NCBI GenBank assembly: GCA_916048055.1
Contig: CAJZHL010000003.1
Span: 1,426,001-1,490,000 of the forward strand
DNA from: Pedinophyceae sp. YPF-701
Taxonomy: Eukaryota; Chlorophyta; Pedinophyceae
Length of the DNA: 64,000 nt
Direction of reading: 5' to 3'
In this document: piece by piece, positions 19,358 to 29,009 of the stretch
How the letters are laid out: every line of letters begins with the position of its first letter
Position numbering within the stretch: position 1 is the first letter of the stretch
Notes under the pieces: generated by a model
Database searches by the model: none
Told to the model about the DNA's origin: nothing
What the model saw: only the letters and a program-made list of their open reading frames with translations
Position numbers and translations under genes: made by a program

Positions 19358-22355
19358 ATGACGAACGAAGAGGGCCAGAGATGGCCCGTGTGCGGGCACA
19401 CGGTGGCCTTTCCAACTCAACCGTACGGCGTCCAGCTGTCGCTGATGAGCACGATGCTTCGGGCCCTCGATAGTCAACAAAACGCCCTACTCAGCGCACC
19501 GACGGGGTGTGGGAAGACGCTGGTGCGCGCCATCGCCGAGGGTTGCTTGGTGGAGGTCGCCGGGACGAACCAGCTCGCGCTGTTTCACGGACCACCTATG
19601 TGCATGCCAGCGGCCGCACGCGTGCAGCGTGCAGCTTGTGGCACATCAGGCCGACGTGGCGCCGGTCACAGCGCCCGCTAGGCCGCGACGTCCGCGGCTT
19701 CCCTTGCAAACCATGCAGGCACTGCTGTCAGCGGCCCTGTCGTGGCAGGGTCAGGCTGCGAACGCGAAGAGCCGCTCGGTTGGGCCGGCAGAGGCAGGCG
19801 CGGGCGCTCCGAGCACCAGGAGGCAGAGGGTGTTCTATGCATCGCGCACGCATGGGCAGGTGTCGCAGGTCGTGGCCGAGCTCAAGCGGCTGGAGCACAC
19901 GCCGCGGATGGCAGTGCTCGCCTCACGGGCGCAGTACTGCGTGCACCCCGACGTGAGGGAGTCGCCTTCGCGGGACGCGGACTGCGACCAGCTGTGCAAG
20001 CAGGACGCGTGCTCGTTTGCGCAGGGCAAGAAGGGCCTGATCGAGCTCATGACCGGCACGCTGCACGACGTGGAGGAGCTGGCGGGCGTGGGCGAGCTCA
20101 CCGGCGGGTGCCCCTACTTCGCCGCGCGGTCCATGGCGGAGGACGCGGAGGTGGTGCTGTGTCCGTACCAGTACCTGATCGATCCGCTGGTGCGGGGGGC
20201 GATGAACGTGGACCTGGAGGGCGCGGTGGTGATCGTGGACGAGGCGCACAACATCGAGAACGCGTGCATGGAGGCCGCCAGCGTCGAGGTGCCGCTGGAG
20301 GACCTCGACAACGCCGCCGTGCGCCTCGAGGAGGAGGCGTCGTTCGCCAACCCCTTCCTCTACCAGCCGCTCAGTGAAGCGTTCCGGAAGCTGCACGTCT
20401 GGGCCCAGCGTGTGTGGAGCACGCTGTCGAGGGACGGGACCCCGCACATCACGTGGACGGGCCCCGAGTGCATCGGCACGTTTGAGAATCTGGGCATCAC
20501 GGCAGGTCCGCGCGCACGCACCGGGACGCAGACGCAACCGCCGTGCTGCCCGTCGTCGTCACGCAGCGCTTTTCGGGCGTTTGTCACTTGCAGATGCGAC
20601 GGCACAGCTCCTGGGGCACATTGAGCAAATCAAGGAGAAGCTCCGGGAAGAGGCGGACGCCGCGCAAGAGGTCGGCATGCACGGGCGGGGCCGCCGTGGC
20701 CGCCGCCCTTCGTCTCGGGCACGGGGCGCGGGCGGCTCGCAGGGCAAGGCTGAAGGGATCAAGTCGGTGCTGCCGATGTGCGAGCGCCTCCTCACCTGCC
20801 TCCAGATGGCGTTCGACTCCCCCGAAGGAGAAAGCAACCTGCGGCACTTCACGTTCGCGATCTTCGGGAAGAGTAGCGAGGAGTTCCGCGGGGCAGGCCG
20901 CCGAGGTGAGATGAGGACATGTCACATGCAGTGCATGTTATATGATGGATCGCAGGCGCAGAGCTGCCACGTGTGCAATCGCCTGCAGGATACCAGCGCT
21001 ACGACATTCCTTGTTTCGCGCTTTGGTGCAACTGGGGCGGCGTTGCGTTCCGGCAAGTGCACCAACCTGCTCACAGTGTGCTCCTGGCATCTGGCACTCT
21101 GGCCCCGATGGAGGGATTCGAGACAGGTGCGGCACCCAAAGTTTGGCGTTGCAGGTCCAGTGCCTGCGCTCGTCGTGCAATGGAAAGCCATCGAACGCGT
21201 CTACCGCGTGCAGAGTTGGGGTGCAAGTTCCCACATCGCATCGACACACCTCACGTCGTGCCGCGCGACCAAGTCTACGCATCGGTGATTCCTGCGCACA
21301 ATGGACACGACATCGTCGCCACGTACAAAAACGTCGGAACGGTCGCTTTCAAGGACGTCATCGGCGACCTACTGAAACAAGTGGTTTCGTCGTGCAAGTC
21401 CGGCGGCGTGATCGTGTTCGTCGCCTCCTACGGGATGCTGGCGCAACTACGCGAGCGCTGGGCGGCGACGGGCTTGCTGGCCGACGTTGAGTCCCTGGCA
21501 CCTTGCTTCATGGAGCAGCGGGGCCAAATGGACGATGTCATCGGCCTGTACAGGAAGCACGCCAACAGCAGCAGGGCGGTCCTCATTGCCGTCGCGAGAG
21601 GAAAGGCATCAGAAGGCATCGATTTCCGAGGTCCGCGGGCCGGGGCACCGCAGTGGTATTAAGTTTTGCTCAACAACAGCCGATGCGACCTTGCCAAATG
21701 TCAACTCACGCTCTCGAATTTCCGCGCAGATGCCGAGTGTCGGGTGTGCATGTGCGTCGGTCTGCCCTTTCCGTCGATCACGGACCCGAAGGTCAAGTCC
21801 AAGGTGGCCCACAACGACGCACAGGCGCCGCTGGGCCAGAAGGGCAGCTGGTACACGCACCAGGCTTTCCGAGCGATGAACCAAGCAGCTGGTGAGGCAC
21901 AACGTGGCCCTGCGGTGCATGTTGTAGCGCCTTGCTTCCCCCTTTGCGTCGCCAATGTGCCACATGTCGAAATCGTCGCAGGCCGATGCATCCGGCACCG
22001 GAAGGACTACGGGGCTCTGATTCTCGTCGATTCGCGCTTTCAGAGGCCGCAAAATGTGGCCATGCTCCCGCGCTGGGTACAGAGCTGCTTGAAGCAGTCG
22101 TACTCGAGCAGCGAGGTGCTACCAGAGCTGGAGGACTTCCTCGCTACCGTCCCTTCACTTGTCGGCGCGGGGGAGACGACCGCCTGCTGCGGGCAGCGCC
22201 TGGCCAGCGGCGGTGAACCTGGGGCAGGTGGCCCCAAGCCGAACCAGCAGCTTGTCGGCAGGTCTAGGCCGGAGATTCAGGCCGACGTCGACGTGCTGTG
22301 TTCGTACATTTGCGAAGAACTCGAGTGGGAGGCGCAGCATATCACTGGGCAATGA
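19358..22355 (+). CDS. BRIP1: FANCJ/BRIP1-type Fe-S DNA helicase
   Basis: 5'-3' helicase of the XPD/FANCJ group, acting in interstrand crosslink and G-quadruplex repair. Seven exons keep frame: 19358-19522, 19719-20505, 20594-20905, 20989-21126, 21214-21630, 21730-21891, 21982-22355 (784 residues). Motifs: QPYGVQLSLM near the N-terminus, Walker A APTGCGKT, YASRTHGQ, Fe-S cluster cysteines (CVHP, CDQLC, CSF, CPYF region), VIVDEAHN, LASGTLAPM, RGKASEGIDF and GRCIRHRKDYGALILVD. The closest match by eye is FANCJ rather than RTEL1 or DDX11 (AFPTQPYGVQ; ALNQ/GRCIRH region). It is shorter than human FANCJ (1,249 aa): the long C-terminal BRCA1/MLH1-binding tail is essentially absent. Two donors read GTCCGC, unusual but frame-consistent. 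Confidence 0.88.
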
Positions 22356-22838
22356 ATCCGCGCAGCGCCCCCCCCCCTGCTGTCGCGAGAGTCAACACAA
22401 TTTGCTTGAATTATATCCAACCCGAAATACCGGTGCCCCGAACAGCCGCGCCCGTCACTTCAAGGAGCAGCGCACCTTGCTCACGCTCGTCAGCATCCAC
22501 ATTTCGAGGTCCACGTCGAAAGGGGTGCGCAAGGGGGCTTGGTGCACAAGGGGTTGCGGCATGACATCGCCTGGGCACAGTGCTGCGCTCGACGTGGGCG
22601 CTGTAACTTGCTGACACGTTGCCTGCTTCGCGCCAGCAGCTTATCGTTGATCAGCCGATGGGCGATGGCGGAGAGTCGCCTGACACAAGGTCGTGTCGGG
22701 CTTTGGGTGCGTCCGGGACAGTCCCCCCGGGCCGGCACCGTGCGCCCCTTGAGTGCATGCCGAGCGCCAATCAGACGCCACTCGCCCCTGACATCGTGCA
22801 GCGCGTTCACGAGCACGATCTCTCCTCGATTCGCGAGA
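22356..22838. other. Spacer between FANCJ and AMMECR1
   Basis: Contains a short AT-richer patch near 22396-22430 just after the FANCJ stop (probable 3' UTR), then the presumed AMMECR1 promoter. No gene seen. Confidence 0.4.
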
Positions 22839-24090
22839 ATGCCACGCAGTCAGGAATCTGGGAATTGCGAGGCCACCGCGGACCACTGCATCCAGGCTTT
22901 TGATGCGCTGAGCTGCAGTTTTACCGGAGAGCCTGTGCCAGCACCAAGATTTCCTCAGGCCGACGCGCCGCTGTTCGTGACATGGAACAAACGGAAATCC
23001 AGGTATGTGCCCGCGAGGCCGCCGTCGTCTTGGGCCTGTTGCGAAGCAAGGCCATGCCCGGCGGCGATGTTCGTGTCGGAGAGGACGGCCGCAGCGAAGC
23101 CAGCGTCCCACCTTGTGCGCACGGCGAGGCAGACGGCCCTGACCTTCCCCCTGGCTTCCCGCGCCCTCCGCCCCTCACCACGCAGGACTGGCGAGTACCA
23201 CCTCCGGGGCTGCATCGGCTCTCTGCACTCTCGACCACTGAATACTGGTGTCGCTGATTTCGCCTTGGCGTCGGCAAGGTGCGGCGAAAAGGCTTTGTGC
23301 ATGCTCCACTCTCTGACCCGCGCTCGCTTGCGCTGCGCACATTGTCTGCCGTGCTTTGCGCGCACGCGGTGGCGACCTCACGCTTGTACGTGCCCCCTGG
23401 CGCTGTGTCGACCGTGGGCAATCGACACGGCGAGCAGAGGGCGCCGTGAGGAAGCTTGCGTGCACAGAGCGCGCTTGTTTCTCCGTCCGGTTCCCGCAGG
23501 GACAGGAGGTTCAAGCCGATCACCTACAACGAGCTGGAAAGCCTGAGCTGTTCCGTCAGCTTGCTGCATTCGTTCGAGGAATGCGCTGCGTGGGATGACT
23601 GGGTCGTGGGGCGACATGGCATCATCATCCGCTTCACCGCGGGCCACGGCGAGTTCTCTGCAACGTTCCTGCCAGGAGTTGCAGGTGAGCACGGCATATC
23701 GCCGCCCGCCTCCCGGCACGTGCCCCCCCGGAAACGTCTGCGCACCTCGACCACGGAGTTGCTGTGTGCCTTGCAGCGGAGCAAGGATGGTCCATAAAGG
23801 AAACGATCGAACACTTGATCCGCAAGGCCGGGTACCAAGGGCACATCTCCAGCTCGTTGCTGTCGAACATGCGTGTCACAAGGTGGGTGGCACGCAGCAG
23901 CTCCGTGCTCGTACGGTGTCCTTTGTGTTTCAAACATCGAGCTCATTGACGCCGCGGCAACTCGACTCCGCGCAGGTACCAGAGCAGCAGCCACTCGATG
24001 ACACACAAGGAGTGGCTGTCAAGCAAGGACGAGGACGACAGCGTGCCTAGTGCACACACGCTGTCCACGGCCTCCATGACGCCCCCCTAG
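22839..24090 (+). CDS. AMMECR1: AMMECR1-domain protein
   Basis: Highly conserved protein family of uncertain biochemical role. Five exons fit in frame: 22839-23002, 23186-23278, 23500-23684, 23777-23882, 23976-24090, giving about 220 residues, which is full domain length. Family landmarks: CIQAFDALSC near the start, PLFVTWNK, the invariant LRGCIG motif (about residue 62), FKPITYNELESLSCSVSLL, WVVGRHGIIIRF, LPGVAEQGWS and the basic C-terminal RYQSS segment. Introns are 91-221 bp. The stop is 38 bp from the stop of the convergent DDX21-type gene, so the 3' UTRs must overlap or be very short. Confidence 0.88.
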
Positions 24091-24128
24091 CAACGTGATG
24101 TCCGCAGGCGGCCACGTGTGACGCGGCC

Positions 24129-27100
24129 TCATCTCCCGCGCCCGCGTCCCCTGCCGCGCCCCCTGAACGCACCCCCGCGCCCGGCAGCCCCTCGGCCGCG
24201 CCCCATGGTGAACTCCCCGCGCCCACCGCCACCCCAGCGGCCTCCACCGCCACGACCACCAGCCAAGGGGCTGCCAAACACGCCCAGCTCCTCTCTCTGC
24301 ACGTGCGAGCGTTTTCAGGGGGTTGAAGCGCTCGCGCAACGCGGATGCGATGCGTAGGCACTTTTGGCATTGCAGCGTTGCTGCGAGGCGCTCGCTTCGC
24401 ACCTGCTTCAGTTCCGGGAGCGCCTGAGGCAGGAAAAGGGGAGCGTCCTCTCCGGTCGCCCCTTGGTTGACTTCTGACATGAGGTCCGCAAGCAACTCTG
24501 CAGCAAGTGCGCGGTGCAGAAATGTTGGCGACATGTACCCGCAACAGCGTCGCGCGGCTGACGGAGCTCAGGAGGACGTGGTGCTCAAGTCAGCCGGTCC
24601 AAGCCGCACTCACCGACGGGAACGTCGAACACGGCCCCCGTGCCATCTTTCGTGAGCATCATCCGCTTGATTTGCGAGCACATCTTTTCCCCGAACTCCT
24701 CGCCGAGACGCCTTCGCAAGAACCCAAAGCATGCACCAGGGCGCTCCATCACGAATTTCGATCGGAACTGCGATGGGGAGGGAGGGACATGGTCGATTGT
24801 CGCGCCAACCATGATTCGTGACGGCTGCAGAGATGAGACAGGTGTTGTGGGCGGCCCAACCTGCACCGTCGTATATTCGTCCGCCGAGGTGAGCAGGGAC
24901 CTGCGCTTCATCGCCGTGTGTCCGGTGATTTTCGCGAGAGCCAGTGCCAGCACTTCGGCGGGCTCCATACTCAGGTCAGAGAGCAGCCGCTCCGCAGCAC
25001 CCTGCAGCCAGGCACGGCGGAGGTCTCATGCATGGTCAGCAGCGAGCAGGGCACGAGTTGCACGTCGCGTCGCTTCTGTGTCGCGTCGGACCTTGAACAT
25101 TGGGATCAGCTCCTTGTCGACGGCCTCGATTGCCTCCACGGAGCGCTGCGCCGCGATCTGGGCCATGTCTTCGGGCTGTGGGGCGCCAATTCTTTCGAAC
25201 TTGAGACCAGCGCGCTTCTCGATTCGCACCACGTTCTCCTCGCGCGACCGTGTCACCAGCGTGATCGATATGCCTGCGTGGCACGTGGGCGTGTCGCTCG
25301 CGGTGTGCGGGGACGGGAGACGCAAGAACGCCACCTCCGAGCTCCACAATGGCCCTCGCATTCGCACACCTGTGGAGTTCGCGCGGCCCGTGCGCCCACT
25401 CCTGTGGATGTAGGTTTCGTGGTCCTTCGGGGGGGCTGTCTGGACGACCAGCTCCACGCCGGTGATGTCGAGGCCCCTCGCAGCCACATCAGTGGCGACC
25501 AGCACCGAGAACACTCCTGCAAGTTGGCGCGGCGCGCAGAACACGTCACTTCAGAGCACTACGGATGCAGCCACGGCATTCCTTGCAGGCGACACACATC
25601 GCAAGCAGCGTACCGGACTTGAACCCTTTCAGTGTCGCTTCTCTCTGCGCTTGGGCGATGTCGCCGTGCAGAGCTCGGGCCCCGACAGTCTCGCTCAGCT
25701 GCTGGGCGAGGTCGTTGGCGTCGTTCTTCGTGTCCGTGAAGACGATGGTCCGACCCTGACAGCCGTAACACCGCACCTGCATGGCGAGAGCGCCCGTCGG
25801 GACACCACGATTGGCTTCCGTGGCGTTCGCGGCGTCGTGATCAGCAGCAGGAACCTCAAAGCGAGAGGGTTCGCCGTACTGCCTGCCTGGGACAGCACTC
25901 ACCAGGTCCGTGACCAGCGACGGCGTCTGCGTGCGCAGGCACGGCAGCAGCAGGTGCCGCACGGACGTCGAGGCCTTCATCTTCTGGTCTCCGACCAGGT
26001 CGACGTACTCCTGGTTCCCCGCTTGCAAGTACTTCTGCGCCCATCCACGCACGCAACGCAAGGAGGTCGAAGCCCGCGCGCACAGGGCCCGCACGCAGCC
26101 CGCAGCGTCGTTCGTCGGGCACGGCGCGCGCGGCCCACCTTGGACATCTCCTTGACCCAGCTGGGCATGGTTGCAGAGAACAGCATGGTCTGCACGCTGG
26201 TGGCGGCGTCGACGGACTGGTGCGCCAGGATGTACTCGACGTCTTCGGCGAAGCCCATGTTGAGCATCTCGTCGCACTCGTCCAGCACGCGGAAGCGCAG
26301 CTTGTCCAGCACCAGGGACCCCCGGTCCAGGTGGTCCTTCACGCGCCCCGGCGTGCCCACGACCACGTCCACGCCCCGCCGCAGCGCGGACTCCTGCGGC
26401 GAGATGGGCGCCCCGCCGTAGATGCACAGCGTGGCCAGGTTCGCCGCCCGCCCCATGATGTTGAAGTCCTCGTGCACCTGCTTCGCCAGCTCCCGCGTCG
26501 GGGCCAGCACGATCACCGCCGGGTGCCGGCCGTACGCCTTCTTCGCGCCCGTCTCCCCCTTGTCGATGAACTGCTGGATGATCGGCAGCGTGAACGCCAG
26601 CGTCTTGCCGCAGCCCGTGCGCGCCCGGCCCACCAGGTCCTTGCCCTCGAGGGCGGGCGGCAGCGCCAGCGCCTGGATAGGGAACAGACTCTGGATGCCG
26701 CGGTCGTTGAGGAGGCGCTTCAGGCTGTCGTCGAGGGGGAAGTTGTCCAGCGCGTACTTGTCCGCACCGGCCGCCGGCGGCGGCGGCGACCCATCTGCGG
26801 TGAAATAGACGATTGCAACGCGAATGTCGCGTTCGGTGCAGGTCGAGCGCCGCGTTGCAACACCGAGCGGCCCGCACTTGTCTCGAGGAATGGCACGCGC
26901 GGTCGAACGTGGCATGAACTTGTGCCTGAAAGGGCGTCGAGCACCTCCCAAGGGGCGCCGGCCATCGACGTGCGCCCGGGTCGCTCATGGCTGGGTATGT
27001 AGGCAGGACACCATCGTGTCGGACCGCCTCGGTCCTAAGGCGATGGAGGCGTGCAAGGCGGCCCACCTTTGTCCGGTTGCGCGCGTCCGGTGGCTCGACG

Positions 27101-27319
27101 TTTGTTACTGACCGTCTCCGCGGCAGGTTCCTGTTCCAGGGATCGCTTCTTTTTCTCTGTGCTTGATTTCTTCTCCTTCTTCTCCTTCTTCTCCTTCTTC
27201 TCCTTCTTCTCCTGCACGACGAAGCCGCGTGAGGAAGGTTGACGGCGGCAGTCCAGGGTTGCAGCCGCCTCGCGGCGGCGCGTGACACGTCCAATGCGCG
27301 TAGATGGGCGCCGCATCAT
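24129..27319 (-). CDS. DDX21-type nucleolar DEAD-box RNA helicase with GUCT domain
   Basis: RNA helicase of the DDX21/DDX50 and plant RH3/RH7 group, expected in rRNA processing in the nucleolus or, for some plant members, in the plastid. Nine exons in minus order: 27319-27067, 26794-26139, 26034-25903, 25776-25614, 25516-25370, 25273-25092, 25001-24614, 24497-24403, 24296-24129; about 727 residues. The N-terminus has repeated EKK units and KKKR. The core has [13 protein letters not shown], a DECD box (instead of DEAD), [27 protein letters not shown] and HRSGRTGR. Next come [11 protein letters not shown], the GUCT domain ([19 protein letters not shown]) and an RGG-rich tail ([10 protein letters not shown]). 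The first Met is uncertain: 27319 or 27442 in the same frame, or an upstream exon joined at the acceptor next to 27211. Confidence 0.88.
27159..27211. repeat. 9-bp TTCTCCTTC repeat encoding EKK units
   Basis: Five to six tandem 9-bp units on the minus strand of the DDX21-type gene's first exon, read as repeated Glu-Lys-Lys. A likely length-variable nucleolar/nuclear basic tract. Confidence 0.85.
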
Positions 27320-27739
27320 GCCTTTTTCGGGGTGTCGCTCCGAGCTTCGCGTGAGGTTGCCATCGGACGCTCTGAACGGGGCGGGAAGCCCTGGAGCTTG
27401 CAGGTTCGCTGTCGTGCCCTCGCAGCGGTCGCAACAAAACACAGCTCAGCCGGAACAGGTTGACTCGCGCTGCCGGGCCGCGCCGCGCCAATGTATTCAG
27501 GAGCGGCCGTGAACAGTTCTGGCTGTCAGACACGACATTCGTCAGACATGACGTCACACGGGGGTTCTCAGCAGCCCTGGTGAGCTTCGAGACGGGATGA
27601 CTCCGCCAGGCTGTACTTACCCCCCTGGTGCGCACCGCGCGGCGTTTCATGCAAGCGTTCTTGCATCTGGAGGGGGCCGCAGCTCCGCCTTGCTCGAGGC
27701 CGCAGTGTGCCGCCGCGGAGCAGCGTGGTCTGCGTACGC
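27320..27739. other. Spacer between DDX21-type and ankyrin genes
   Basis: 5' flank of the DDX21-type gene and 3' flank of the ankyrin gene, both on the minus strand. No separate gene seen. Confidence 0.4.
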
Positions 27740-28339
27740 TCACGCAAGAAGGCGACGCATTTTCTCGACCACGTCCTCCTCGTCAATGGACCTGACTGCC
27801 TCCTCCAACGCGGTGCGGCCGTTTTTGTTGGTCACGTCAGTGCGTGCTCCGCGCTCGAGCAAGATGCGGACCACGTCGACAGCACCACCGCGTGCGGCCG
27901 TATGCAACGGGGTTTCGCCGTCATCGTCTGCGCTGTTGACACACGCCGCGGCCGCTTCTGGAGACATTGCACCCAAAAGAAGTTGCACGATCGTCTCATG
28001 GCCGCCAGCCGCCGAGTCGTGCAAGGGTGTCGAGCCAGAGCCGTCGCGCACATCCGGCGTCGCGCCTGCCTCGAGCAGGACGTCCACAATCTGCGCCCAA
28101 CGGGAGCCTGAGCCATGGGAGCAGGGAAAAAGCAATCGTTTCAGATGTTGACTGAACAGACCAGCCGCCGTCAGCGCGGCGTTCGGTCCCCGCACCTCCT
28201 TGTTCCCGTATAGGCACGCCATGTGCAGCATCGTGTCGCCATCTTCATCCCCAGGCGTATCGACCCCGATTGACATTCGTTTCAGCTCAGGTAGCAGTTC
28301 GCTGAAGACGTCCGTCTCGTTGTCTGAAGCTGCCTCCAT
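27740..28339 (-). CDS. Small ankyrin-repeat protein
   Basis: Two exons, 28339-28196 and 28090-27740, separated by a 105-bp intron (donor GTGCGG, phase 0) that is itself in frame and open. Spliced length is 164 residues. Ankyrin repeats: DGDTMLHMACLYGN, IVDVLLEAGATPDVRDGSGS leading into TPLHDSAAGGH, then GETPLHTAARGGAVDVVRIL and NKNGRTALEEA; about four repeats, so a binding scaffold. An acceptor-like GACTGCAG sits just before the ATG, suggesting a 5' UTR intron with the first exon further upstream. No other domain, so the partner is unknown. Confidence 0.8.
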   Translation of the reverse strand: MEAASDNETDVFSELLPELKRMSIGVDTPGDEDGDTMLHMACLYGNKEVRGPNAALTAAGLFSQHLKRLLFPCSHGSGSRWAQIVDVLLEAGATPDVRDGSGSTPLHDSAAGGHETIVQLLLGAMSPEAAAACVNSADDDGETPLHTAARGGAVDVVRILLERGARTDVTNKNGRTALEEAVRSIDEEDVVEKMRRLLA

Positions 28340-29009
28340 TAGCTGCAGTCAGCGTGGCGAACGGAGCTCGACACGTCAGGCGACCACGTGCGCAACCATC
28401 GCGCGAAAGCTTCGACACGAGCGACCAACAAAGGCACAGCTGCGCACCTGCGTCAAAACTCCCCCAGAAGGATCCGACCAGCCCGCCTCGTCCTCGCAGA
28501 TCCCTGCCTCAGAGCTACCCGACGACGACGTCATCGAAATCGGGGGACGCTGGGCGTTGTGGTGTCGCTCGCCCGTCGAAGGCCGTGGGCTGCGCAGGCG
28601 AGAGACCGCGTCGGTCCTGCTGCGAAGGTGCCCGATGCGGATGGCGATTGCAAAGGTTGGGAATCGGCTGACACGTTGTCCTGCAGCGACCGAATGTCGG
28701 CGACAATGCCGCTTGGACCCGCACTCGGAGGTGAAGGTGAGCACCAGCCGCCTAGGACCTCTTCGGCGTGGTGCGCTCAATGATTGGGGGATGCCTCCTC
28801 GCGAATACTCACTGACATCCGACGTAGCGCATGTGAGGTTGTCGTCGGCCCCAAGGAGTCGACGAAGCAATACTTCCGGACGGGGAGCCTCCCGGAGGCC
28901 CTCCGGGGGCCATTCAGGGATGAGGTGAGGTGAGGTGTCACATTCTTCGCGTCGTCAGCCATAAGGCTTTGGGACCTGAAAAGATCATTCGACTAGGTGG
29001 CGAGTCATG
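28340..29009. other. Possible upstream exon(s) on the minus strand, otherwise unresolved
   Basis: A minus-strand ATG at 28953 starts an open stretch ending at a good donor (GTGAGTATT, about 28815). This could be a first exon of the ankyrin gene or a separate small gene. No family match. A short GAGGT repeat occurs near 28920-28938. Confidence 0.3.
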
